Below the pieces are notes generated by a model, which was not told the DNA's origin, ran no database searches, and saw only the letters and a program-made list of their open reading frames with translations. From positions 62,001-126,000 of the forward strand of contig JABCZF010000001.1 in assembly GCA_013289825.1 (NCBI GenBank): a DNA stretch of 64,000 bases. Reading direction: 5' to 3'. A program made the translations under genes and the position numbers. Source of the stretch: Acidobacteriota bacterium (lineage in GTDB: Bacteria > Acidobacteriota > Terriglobia > Acidiferrales > UBA7541). Within the stretch, counting starts at the first letter, position 1. Each line of letters opens with the position of its first letter. Shown here in pieces: positions 17,292 to 25,347 of this stretch.

Positions 17292-18682
17292 GTGATGAGC
17301 CATTTCTTCAGCCGGAGGTGCGCGATCTGCCGCTGCTGCTCGGCTGCTTCATGAAGTTCCTTCGTTTCGTCGTTCCGCAAGCGCCGCCTTAGAATCCCGA
17401 GGATTTCCGGCGCCGATTTGCCGGTGGCACAGACAATAAAGATGCGGTTGAACCGCTGTTCGTAAGCGCGATTGCCTTCGGCAAGAGCGGTCTTGACGTC
17501 CTCACCAGCAGTTCCCGCTTTTCGTTGCTCTTCTCCGGACCAGGCAGTGGAGCGCGCTCGGCCGAAGGCCGGCGAAGGCGATTCGCCAATCCGCGGATGG
17601 CTGCGGAACGCTTCCATCCAATCAGACTCAGGCAAACTCTTCCAGACCTGATCGCAGCCAGCCAGTAAATCGGCTTCACCGGTAAACGGTCTTCGAGCCG
17701 CCATGCCGCGGGCCCAGGCTTTTGAACCGCAACAAGCGAAAATTTCCTCCGCCGCTTCATGCGGTCGCAAACCGTTCCATCGCGCGAGCACGTCACTCTT
17801 GTTTTCTTTAGGACCGCCACGCACACTCAAATGCTCGAGAAACTCCGCCACTATATTTCCCGCCACAGCCGCGCGATAGCGCGCCGTGGAGCGAAGGTCG
17901 TCAATCGGCCGGACCTCCGCGGCTGCGGTTGTTCTGGCCAACTGGACCAGCGCCGGATCGATTCGTTTTCCCTTTACGATCCGTTCCGTTTCGGTCAAAC
18001 GGAGCGGGACGGGCGCGACACTGCCCATCGCCAGGCGAATATCCTCGACAACGCCATCCGCAAGCCGCCCCAATGCCGCCAAGCAGACTTTGGCGATGGC
18101 CTGCGCGTTGCGCGCACCAACTTTGCGCGCATGCGCATAATACTCTGAAAACCGTTTCTTCAGGCAGATGGCGCAAATCAGTTCGTCGGGTGCGAGCTGC
18201 GTCTTCCGGTAGTCCACGTGAAAGTCGGCGTAGGGCCACCGGCGTTCTCCCCGCGCGGAAACAAGAACCAGCTCCGCTTCATAAACGACAAGCGCGGGGA
18301 GAGAATCCGCTGCTGGCGAAGCATTCACAATATTGCCGCCCAGGGTTCCGCGATTCTGGGTGGCGATTCCGCCGGTCCAGCTCGCGGCACTGGACAGCAG
18401 CGGGAACTCTCGGCTGACAACTTCGTGTTCGCGCAAATCCGTATATGTCGAACCTGCGCCTATTTGGATTTCGTCCGCGGACACTTCGATTCGACGCAAC
18501 TCGGGTAGATTCCAGATGCTGACGAGCTTTCGCGTGGGCAGTTTCCCGACGGAATATTGCACCATGACATCCGTGCCGCCGGCGATAGGAAGCCATGCGC
18601 CGGGCTCCCGAGCCAGAAGCGCTAGCACTGCTGACAAAGTGCGCGGGGCAACCAGTTCATATTCGGCGGGCTGGGCTCTCAC
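17288..18682 (-). CDS. Fusion: xanthine dehydrogenase FAD subunit + OHCU decarboxylase
   Basis: A 464-residue bifunctional protein. Residues about 1-288 are the FAD-binding subunit of molybdenum hydroxylases (LPIAGGTDVMVQYSVGK, GGIATQNRGTLGGNIVNASPAADS, and the C-terminal CO-dehydrogenase-flavoprotein-like part). Residues about 298-464 are 2-oxo-4-hydroxy-4-carboxy-5-ureidoimidazoline decarboxylase (FRSHPRIGE at about 359, FNRIFIVCATGKSAPEILGILRRRL, RNDETKEL). The second part makes (S)-allantoin from OHCU. The two reactions are separated by uricase and HIU hydrolase, so this couples first and last ring-degrading enzymes. It starts with GTG at 18682, overlapping the small-subunit stop (GTGA). 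There is no frameshift or stop at the junction. Confidence 0.93.
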   Translation of the reverse strand: MRAQPAEYELVAPRTLSAVLALLAREPGAWLPIAGGTDVMVQYSVGKLPTRKLVSIWNLPELRRIEVSADEIQIGAGSTYTDLREHEVVSREFPLLSSAASWTGGIATQNRGTLGGNIVNASPAADSLPALVVYEAELVLVSARGERRWPYADFHVDYRKTQLAPDELICAICLKKRFSEYYAHARKVGARNAQAIAKVCLAALGRLADGVVEDIRLAMGSVAPVPLRLTETERIVKGKRIDPALVQLARTTAAAEVRPIDDLRSTARYRAAVAGNIVAEFLEHLSVRGGPKENKSDVLARWNGLRPHEAAEEIFACCGSKAWARGMAARRPFTGEADLLAGCDQVWKSLPESDWMEAFRSHPRIGESPSPAFGRARSTAWSGEEQRKAGTAGEDVKTALAEGNRAYEQRFNRIFIVCATGKSAPEILGILRRRLRNDETKELHEAAEQQRQIAHLRLKKWLIT

Positions 18683-19176
18683 GTTGCGGCTTCCCGGCGT
18701 GCGGCTTCCGCTACCGCTTCCAGAATTTGCGTGTATCCCGTGCAGCGGCAGAGATTGCCGGAAAGCCCTTCGCGGATTTCTTCAAGCGTAGGCTGCGGGT
18801 TGTTGCTTAAGAGATGATGCGCGGCGAGGATCATTCCCGGTGTGCAGATGCCGCACTGGGCGCCGCCGCAGTCCAGAAAGCACTGCTGCAGTGCCTGCAG
18901 GTGGCCGTTAGAAGCAAGACCTTCGATCGTGACGATTTTCGCACCCTGCGCTTGAAGAACGGGAATGAGGCAGCTATTCACCAGCACTCCGTCTATCAAC
19001 ACAGAGCAGGAGCCGCACTCGCCCTCGCCACAGCCTTCTTTCGTTCCCGTCAATCCAAGTTCGTGACGCAGCACGTCGAGCAGGCGCTCCATCGCGTAGA
19101 CCTGCACGGTTTCGGGCTTCCCGTTCACGGTGATGGAGATTTCCCGTTTTGCTCGAGCCTCTGGGGATTCCGTCAT
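18679..19176 (-). CDS. Xanthine dehydrogenase small subunit, 2Fe-2S
   Basis: This 165-residue protein has the plant-type 2Fe-2S motif (GCGEGECGSCSVLIDG, then a fourth cysteine in LVNSCLIP) and the C-terminal second cluster (GGAQCGICTPGMI and GNLCRCTGY). It carries electrons from the molybdenum site of the large subunit to FAD in the following subunit during hypoxanthine/xanthine hydroxylation. It overlaps the large subunit (ATGA) upstream and the FAD-OHCU fusion (GTGA) downstream, so the three chains are probably made in stoichiometric amounts. Confidence 0.94.
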   Translation of the reverse strand: MTESPEARAKREISITVNGKPETVQVYAMERLLDVLRHELGLTGTKEGCGEGECGSCSVLIDGVLVNSCLIPVLQAQGAKIVTIEGLASNGHLQALQQCFLDCGGAQCGICTPGMILAAHHLLSNNPQPTLEEIREGLSGNLCRCTGYTQILEAVAEAARREAAT

Positions 19177-21440
19177 TCCTTTCCTCGCGCTGACGTGGCT
19201 GCACTCTCGGGCGCCGCGCTTTCTGAGAGCGCCGCAAAGATGTCTTCCGGAAGCAAGGGAATCGCATGGAACGGAACGTGCAGCGCGTCTTCGACGGCAT
19301 TGACAATCGCCGGGGCTGGGCCATCCATGGGGAGTTCGCCGATGCCTTTTGCGCCATACGCGCCGTGGATGTTTCCCAGTTCCTCAAAATATACGCGAAT
19401 GGAAGGCAAGTCAGCGCAAGTCGGCATGATGTAATTGGTCATCTGGCCGTTCTGCATGCGGCCCTGCTCCCAAATCACTTTCTCGTACAAGGCAAACCCG
19501 ATGCCTTGTGCCACGCCGCCGATGATTTGTCCTCTGGCGAGAACGGGGTGGAGGACCCTTCCTATTTCTTGAAGCGCCACGAAGTCGTCCACGGTCACCT
19601 GGTAGGTGGTCAGATCGACGCTGACTTCCGCGATGTAAACGGCCCAGGCAAACGCAGCGTAAGCCGAGCCGTGATATTTTTCCTCATCCCAAACAATATC
19701 GTCCGGCTGTTGGTATTGCACCAGGCTGCGCAATTTGCCGTGTTTTCGGACATAGCCGAGGCAGGCGCTGCGGAACTCTTCGGGCGAGTAGGAATCGCCA
19801 AGCATTCCACTGGCGGCGAGCGTTTCCTTGATTCCGAGGGCCGCCGATTCGACGAGCTTTCCGACCACCATCACCGTGCGCGATGCGACCGTGGGGCCGC
19901 TGTTCGGCACTTGGTCGGTGTCGGGTTGAGCGATGCCCATGTCCAGGTAGCGAAGACCAAGGGCTTCGGCCGCGATCTGGCAGAGCACGGTGTTCGTTCC
20001 CTGGCCGAATTCCGTGCTTGAAACAAGGATACGCAGGCTGCCATCGGCCGAGGCTTCCACGCCGACCAGCGATCCGAGAAAGCGCTCGCCGGAACCGGTG
20101 AATCCTGCGCCGTGCAGGAATGCGGCAATGCCCATTCCTTTCTTGCGGGCGCACTGCTGGTTGGCTTTCGCGAATTGTTCTTTTTTCGCTGAATAGTCCG
20201 AGAGCTCCAGAGCGCGATCGAGAAGTTTGCCGAGATCGATCTGTTCCTCGACCGTTTGTCCCGTTGTCGTGGTCTGGCCGGGCTTAAGGAGATTTCGCCG
20301 CCTGATTTCGACCGGCGAAAGACCGACCACTTGAGCGATGCGGTCCATGTGGCGCTCCAGCGCGAACAGCGACTGTGGCGCGCCAAATCCGCGAAACGCG
20401 CCGTGCGGCGGAGCATTGGTGGCCACCGCTTTGGCGCGAATCTGAACGCTGGGCCAATAGTAGGGACCACCGGCATGAATGGCCCCGCGCGAAAGGACTA
20501 CCGGTGACAAGGTTTTGTAAGCGCCGCCGTCAAGGGTGAAGTCAATTTCTCCACCCAGAATCTTGCCGTCTTTGCTGACGCCGGTGCGGTGGCGGGTGCG
20601 CGAAGGATGGCGCTTGGTGGTGGCCGCCATGTCTTCCATGCGGTCGTAAATAATCTTTACCGGTTTGCCTGCTTTCATGGCGAGCAGAGCGGCGTGGGCG
20701 GCGATCATCGAGGGATACTCTTCTTTGCCGCCAAAAGCGCCACCCGTTTCCATCTGCACGACGCGCACACGGTCCGCGGAGAGCCCCAAGAGTTTCATCA
20801 GCGCTTTGTGCACGTAATAGGGACACTGAAGCGAGCCCCAGACGGTGAGGCCTTTGTGGGGATCGAAAGCAGCGATCATTCCGTTGTTTTCTATATAGAG
20901 CTGTTCTTGCGCGCCGGTCGTATATTCACCTTCGACGATGTGGTCAGCGCTTTGCCACACAGCATCGACGTCGCCTTTTTCGATCCGGTAGCTTTTGAAG
21001 GTGTTGTCTCGGCCCCAAATGATTTGCGATTGCGCTTCACTCTCTTCCATTGTGAAAATCGCCGGAAGGGGATGGTACTCGACCGATATGGCTTCAACGG
21101 CTTTTGGCACCAGATGGCGGTCCGGATGCGCCAGTAAGAGAAGAGCTTCTTCCGGGTGATTGACCATGCCATCCGCGAGACACGGCTGATCGTCTTCAAT
21201 GAGGGCGATGCAATTTTTTCCCGGGATGTCTCTTGGCCCTACGATTACGAATGTGTTCCAGTCGATGCCTGTGCCGAACGCAATCCTTTCGATTTTGCCG
21301 CGAGCGATGCGGCTGCGAACGGTCGTTCCATAGAGCATGCCCGGCAAAACCATGTCGTCCACATAGTGCGCGTGTCCGGTGACTTTGTCGCGCCCTTCCA
21401 TGCGGGGAACGGAGGTACCGACGATGGGAGCGTTTTTCAT
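19173..21440 (-). CDS. Xanthine dehydrogenase molybdenum-binding large subunit
   Basis: The 755-residue protein belongs to the xanthine oxidase/aldehyde oxidase family. Motifs seen: GRDKVTGHAHYVDD at the N-terminus, VQMETGGAFGGKEEYPS and APPHGAFRGFGAPQS around the molybdopterin site, SSTEFGQGTNTVL, and the late KGIGELPMDGPAPAIVNAV with the catalytic glutamate. Family and context indicate hypoxanthine/xanthine to urate. No XdhC-type maturation factor is found next to it. The gene starts 138 bases after the allantoinase stop and leads a run of eight closely packed genes. Confidence 0.92.
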   Translation of the reverse strand: MKNAPIVGTSVPRMEGRDKVTGHAHYVDDMVLPGMLYGTTVRSRIARGKIERIAFGTGIDWNTFVIVGPRDIPGKNCIALIEDDQPCLADGMVNHPEEALLLLAHPDRHLVPKAVEAISVEYHPLPAIFTMEESEAQSQIIWGRDNTFKSYRIEKGDVDAVWQSADHIVEGEYTTGAQEQLYIENNGMIAAFDPHKGLTVWGSLQCPYYVHKALMKLLGLSADRVRVVQMETGGAFGGKEEYPSMIAAHAALLAMKAGKPVKIIYDRMEDMAATTKRHPSRTRHRTGVSKDGKILGGEIDFTLDGGAYKTLSPVVLSRGAIHAGGPYYWPSVQIRAKAVATNAPPHGAFRGFGAPQSLFALERHMDRIAQVVGLSPVEIRRRNLLKPGQTTTTGQTVEEQIDLGKLLDRALELSDYSAKKEQFAKANQQCARKKGMGIAAFLHGAGFTGSGERFLGSLVGVEASADGSLRILVSSTEFGQGTNTVLCQIAAEALGLRYLDMGIAQPDTDQVPNSGPTVASRTVMVVGKLVESAALGIKETLAASGMLGDSYSPEEFRSACLGYVRKHGKLRSLVQYQQPDDIVWDEEKYHGSAYAAFAWAVYIAEVSVDLTTYQVTVDDFVALQEIGRVLHPVLARGQIIGGVAQGIGFALYEKVIWEQGRMQNGQMTNYIMPTCADLPSIRVYFEELGNIHGAYGAKGIGELPMDGPAPAIVNAVEDALHVPFHAIPLLPEDIFAALSESAAPESAATSARGKE

Positions 21441-21578
21441 TCGAATCGCGGAATCATCCAGTCTTTTCTGGGAGCTCGCCAGCCTGTATTAGTGTATGAC
21501 AGACAATCAGAAACTGGGTTGCGCGAGAGTTCAAAAGACGAATACGCGCGGCTTCCCATTCCTTTTGTTGCTTTTCCG

Positions 21579-22928
21579 CTACCGCCGATGCTCCATACCC
21601 ATCGGCTCTCCCGGAAACTCGCCGTCGCCGAACACTTTTCTGCCGCGAAGATAAGTGGCTTTCACTACCCCTCGTAGCCTTTCTCCGAGGTAGGGCGAAA
21701 CCGGGTGGCGATAAGGCAATCGATCTTCGCTCACTACGAACTCACTTTCGGAATCGAAAACGACAAAGTCCGCATGGTGTCCTGCTGCCAGGCGGCCTTT
21801 CTGAGTGTGGCAGCCAGCTAAAGTTGCGGGAGCCTCGGACATCCAATTCGCAATATCGGACAGCGAAAATCCGCGCTTGTTCGCTTCGGTGTACATAAGC
21901 GGAAGAGCCAGGGAGAGGCTGGCGATGCCGCCCCAGGCGCTGCGGAAATCTCCTTCTGCGAGGCGCTTCATTTCCGGCGGACAGGGGGAATGATCTGTCG
22001 CCACCAGATCGATGGTGCCGTCGCGGAGGCCCTGCCACAATTGCTCGCAGTTGCCGCGGCTGCGAATCGGCGGCGCGCACTTAAAGAGCGTCGCTCCGCC
22101 GGGGATTGCTTCGGCGGTGAGATGCAGATAGTGCGGACAGGTTTCCACGGTTACGGGAAGACCTGCGGAACGCGCGGCGCGCAGTTCGGGAAGCGCTTTG
22201 CTGGCTGAGAGATGGACAATGTGCAGGCGGAACTTGAATTCGCGGCATGCCGACAGCAGCATTCGAATCGCGGAGAGTTCCGCTTCTTCAGGCCTCGATT
22301 CGAGATAGGTTTCATAGCGCGACCAGTCTCTATCCGCCAAGTTCTCGGTAGCGGCAACGATGGGAGCAGGAAGCTCAGCATGGACAAGAAGCGGCAGGCC
22401 GGTTCGGGCAACGTGGGGCAGTGCAGCACGTAACTGCGACTCCGTCACCATCGTGAAGCCATCGATGCCGGGATCAACTAGAAAACATTTGAAGCCCGGC
22501 ACTCCCGCTTTGGCCAGCGGCGCAATGTCGTGCGGGTTGTCTCGGACAACTCCTCCCCAGGTCATCCAATCGACGCGGCATCGGCCCTTTGCCGCTGCCC
22601 GCTTGGCATCGAGAGCGGCGGGATTGGTGGTGGCCGGCAGACAGTTCAACGGCATGTCCACCAGGAGGGTGCAGCCTCCCGCGGCCGCGGCGCGCGTGGC
22701 GGTTAGAAATCCTTCCCATTCTGCGCGTCCGGGATCGTTGATGTGAACGTGGCAATCGACGAGTCCGGGAAGAATCGCGGCATTACCAAAATCATGCACC
22801 TCTGTTTGGGGAGGGACCTGCTCGGCAGTGATAACCTCGAGGATTCGGTCTCCTTCGACGAGCAGGGCGGCTGGACGCACGGCGTCCGCGGTTACCACGC
22901 GGCGGGAGAGGAAGGCGCGCAAATTCAT
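21579..22928 (-). CDS. allB: Allantoinase
   Basis: The 449-residue cyclic amidohydrolase has LVDCHVHINDPGRAEWEGF (metal HxH), GFKCFLVDPGIDGF (candidate carboxylated lysine), LLVHAELP, LHIVHLSASKAL and VATDHSPCPPEMK. This set fits allantoinase better than dihydroorotase or hydantoinase. It opens allantoin to allantoate. It is the first minus-strand gene of the block; 138 bases separate it from the xanthine dehydrogenase operon, so it may be co-transcribed. A TTGCTG-N17-TATAAG promoter-like pair lies upstream. It is divergent from guanine deaminase. Confidence 0.93.
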   Translation of the reverse strand: MNLRAFLSRRVVTADAVRPAALLVEGDRILEVITAEQVPPQTEVHDFGNAAILPGLVDCHVHINDPGRAEWEGFLTATRAAAAGGCTLLVDMPLNCLPATTNPAALDAKRAAAKGRCRVDWMTWGGVVRDNPHDIAPLAKAGVPGFKCFLVDPGIDGFTMVTESQLRAALPHVARTGLPLLVHAELPAPIVAATENLADRDWSRYETYLESRPEEAELSAIRMLLSACREFKFRLHIVHLSASKALPELRAARSAGLPVTVETCPHYLHLTAEAIPGGATLFKCAPPIRSRGNCEQLWQGLRDGTIDLVATDHSPCPPEMKRLAEGDFRSAWGGIASLSLALPLMYTEANKRGFSLSDIANWMSEAPATLAGCHTQKGRLAAGHHADFVVFDSESEFVVSEDRLPYRHPVSPYLGERLRGVVKATYLRGRKVFGDGEFPGEPMGMEHRR

Positions 22929-22980
22929 AGTGAAAAGCGGACCCAGAGAAAATCTCGTGAGAATGAGAGGAAAGCGTAGA

Positions 22981-23009
22981 CTTATAGCTTCAGCTTTTCA
23001 AGTCAGCAA
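22981..23009 (-). promoter_or_regulatory. Candidate sigma-70-type promoter for allB (and possibly the purine operon)
   Basis: On the minus strand TTGCTG (23004-23009) and TATAAG (22981-22986) are separated by 17 bases, and transcription would start about 45 bases before the allB ATG. The match is by eye (4/6 to TTGACA and 5/6 to TATAAT), so it is only a candidate. The remaining part of the 238-base divergent gap shows no clear operator. Confidence 0.45.
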
Positions 23010-23166
23010 AATCGATAATTCAAGACGAAAAAAGTGCTGCGTGGCCGTTTGCCGGGCATATACTTGCCGGTTGCCGCGGGCTTCGGTTGCCTTCCTAGCG
23101 GCATTTGGCGACGGCGCGGCCGAAGGCTTGAAAGTTGGGGAACGACAGAATCGGTGGCCATAAGAC

Positions 23167-23634
23167 TTGAGCAATCCTTTCATGGCACGGGCGATTCAGC
23201 TTTCGATCGAGAGCGTGCTTTCCGGACGCGGAGGGCCGTTTGGCGCGGTGATTGTGCGGGATGGAGAGATTATCGCCGAAGGCTCAAATCAAGTGACCTC
23301 CGCCAATGATCCGACAGCCCATGCGGAAGTGCTGGCGATCCGGCGGGCTTGCGAAAAACTCGGCGTCTTCGAACTGAAGGATTGCGAGCTGTACACTTCG
23401 TGCGAACCGTGCCCCATGTGCCTTGGCGCAATTTATTGGGCGCGGCTGTCGCGCATTTATTTCGCCACTACGGCAGAAGATGCCGCCAAAGCCGGGTTTG
23501 ACGATTCGTTCATCTACGGTGAGTTGCGACGGCCTCATTCAGAGCGGCGCATTCCCACCACGCAAGTGATGCGAGAGGAAGCCCTCGCGGGATTTCGCGC
23601 GTGGGCCGATCGGCCTGACAAGATTCCTTATTGA
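23167..23634 (+). CDS. guaD: Guanine deaminase (CDA-fold GuaD)
   Basis: The 155-residue protein has PFGAVIVRDGEIIAEGSNQV, NDPTAHAEVLAIRRAC (HAE) and YTSCEPCPMCLGAIYWARL (PCPMC), and ends GFRAWADRPDKIPY. This is very close to Bacillus GuaD, including the AGFDDSFIY segment. It converts guanine to xanthine, feeding xanthine dehydrogenase. I retained the TTG start at 23167 because the residues before the first ATG (23182) align with the family N-terminus. It is divergent from allantoinase and 175 bases upstream of the purine permease gene. Confidence 0.93.
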   Translation: MSNPFMARAIQLSIESVLSGRGGPFGAVIVRDGEIIAEGSNQVTSANDPTAHAEVLAIRRACEKLGVFELKDCELYTSCEPCPMCLGAIYWARLSRIYFATTAEDAAKAGFDDSFIYGELRRPHSERRIPTTQVMREEALAGFRAWADRPDKIPY

Positions 23635-23809
23635 GATTTCTGTCCGCAGTTATGGGTTTCGGTCTCGCTGAACCTCGGGAACGATCGGGCGCGGCATAGG
23701 GACAAACGCGTCCGGGAGTTCATAGACTGGTGGTATCGGGCTTTTCCTAGCCGGAGGTTTCCGCAAAGCGCAAAAACCTTGCGGCCTGAGGGAGAGCGCG
23801 GAGGGACGA

Positions 23810-25105
23810 TTGATCGATCGCTACTTCAAACTTACTGAGAATCAGACCTCGGTGAAGCAGGAGTTGCTGGGCGGCCTCACCACGTTCGTGACCATGGCTT
23901 ACATTGTCGTGGTCAATCCGCAGATTCTCGCGCAGGCAGGAATGCCCGCGGATGGCGTGGTGTTTGCCACTTGTCTTTCCGCTGCGGTCGCGACGCTGGT
24001 GATGGGATTGTATGCCAACTACCCAATCGCACTGGCGCCGGGAATGTCGCTAAATGCATATTTCACCTATTCCGTGTGCCTCGCGATGCACGTTCCTTGG
24101 CGGACCGCTCTGGCGGTGGTCTTTTTTTCGGGCGTGTTGTTCCTGGTTCTTACCGTAACGCGAGTTCGTGAACAGATTGTGAATGGCATGCCGGTTTGCT
24201 TGAAGCACTCAACGGCTGCCGGAATCGGCATGTTCATCGCATTTGTTGGATTGCGAAATGCAAAACTCGTGGTGGCCAACTCCGCGACGTTTGTTGGTCT
24301 GGGCAGCTTCGCTGACAAAGAAGTACAGACCGCGTGCTTCGGACTCGCCCTGACGCTGGTTCTGATGGCGCGCAAAATCCACGGCGCCATTTTGATGGGC
24401 ATCCTCGGGACTACCCTTCTGGGGATGCTGCGCGGCATTTCGAGTTGGCCAGCCGCATTCTTCGCCATGCCGCACCCGTCCTCGACTTTTCTTCAGCTGG
24501 ACTTTCGAGGTGCACTGCATCTCGGTTTTCTGGAAATTCTTTTCGCGTTTTTGTTTGTCGATCTCTTCGACAACGTTGGCACCCTGGTGGGCGTTTCGGA
24601 GCAGGGCGGCTTCATCAAGGAAGGCAAGATTCCCCGCGTTGGCCGGGTCTTGTTGGCGGATTCCGTGGGGACGATTTTTGGCGCGTTGACGGGCACTTCC
24701 ACGGTCACGAGCTATATCGAGAGCGCGGCGGGTGTGGCCGCCGGTGCCCGCACAGGTTTCAGCAATATTGCCGTTGCGGGAATGTTCGTGCTGGCCATGT
24801 TTTGCTCGCCACTGGCGACCGCGATTCCGGCCTGCGCTACAGCGCCGGCACTGATCCTGGTGGGGGTCTTGATGTCCGAATCTTTGGCGCTGGTCGCCTG
24901 GAATGATTTCAGCGAAGCCTTGCCAGCGTTTATCACCATGCTGGCGACGCCGCTGACGTTCAGTATTGCGACCGGTCTGAGCCTGGGCCTGATTTCTTAT
25001 ACCGTGGTGAAACTGGCTTCGGGCAAATTCAAGGAAATCAACGCGCTTGTCTGGATTCTCACGGTTCTATTTATTCTGCGCTATGTCTATCTTGCAGCTG
25101 CCTAG
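23810..25105 (+). CDS. NCS2/AzgA-type purine permease
   Basis: This 431-residue inner-membrane protein has some 12-14 hydrophobic segments and AzgA-branch motifs: LTTFVTMAYIVVVNPQILAQAGMP, MSLNAYFTYSVC, LFVDLFDNVGTLVGVSEQGGFI and the TSTVTSYIESAAGVAAGARTG stretch. AzgA proteins carry hypoxanthine, guanine or adenine with protons. The context (guanine deaminase, xanthine dehydrogenase) supports purine-base uptake. The start is TTG at 23810 with a strong GGAGGGA a few bases upstream. A small hairpin CCGCAA/TTGCGG (23760-23784) precedes it. Confidence 0.92.
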   Translation: MIDRYFKLTENQTSVKQELLGGLTTFVTMAYIVVVNPQILAQAGMPADGVVFATCLSAAVATLVMGLYANYPIALAPGMSLNAYFTYSVCLAMHVPWRTALAVVFFSGVLFLVLTVTRVREQIVNGMPVCLKHSTAAGIGMFIAFVGLRNAKLVVANSATFVGLGSFADKEVQTACFGLALTLVLMARKIHGAILMGILGTTLLGMLRGISSWPAAFFAMPHPSSTFLQLDFRGALHLGFLEILFAFLFVDLFDNVGTLVGVSEQGGFIKEGKIPRVGRVLLADSVGTIFGALTGTSTVTSYIESAAGVAAGARTGFSNIAVAGMFVLAMFCSPLATAIPACATAPALILVGVLMSESLALVAWNDFSEALPAFITMLATPLTFSIATGLSLGLISYTVVKLASGKFKEINALVWILTVLFILRYVYLAAA

Positions 25106-25232
25106 AGTTCGGCGTGAAAGCAGAAGTGCTAACGGTTTTAGTATCCGCCGAGGCCCCCCAAAAGCAAATGCGCAACGGGCTCTGGACAGGCCGATGACCG
25201 GGCCAAGGTAATCTGCAAGGAGAAAGAACGAA

Positions 25233-25262
25233 GGGGCGCGGACCACAAGTTCAGCGCGCCCC
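25233..25262 (+). promoter_or_regulatory. GC-rich hairpin in the leader of the amidase gene
   Basis: GGGGCGCG (25233-25240) and CGCGCCCC (25255-25262) form a perfect 8-bp all-GC stem with a 14-base loop, 85 bases before the amidase ATG. No T-run follows. It could be a terminator remnant for the permease gene, an attenuator or a transcript-stability element. The rest of the 242-base gap shows nothing recognisable. Confidence 0.35.
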
Positions 25263-25347
25263 CTCTCGGAAGTTTGTATACTGCCGCCACGTTTGCTGGG
25301 CGGCCTGAGGGTTCAGCGATTGAAAAGTTTTGTCCGAGGAGAAAAAA

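Noticed and set aside
21441..21578. Promoter between allantoinase and xanthine dehydrogenase genes
   Set aside because: The best pair on the minus strand is TTTCTG-N16-TAATAC, a weak match, so I did not list it.
23640..23809. Possible purine or xanthine riboswitch before the AzgA-type permease gene
   Set aside because: A small hairpin CCGCAA/TTGCGG is present, but I could not fit the conserved core of any known purine, xanthine or guanidine riboswitch.
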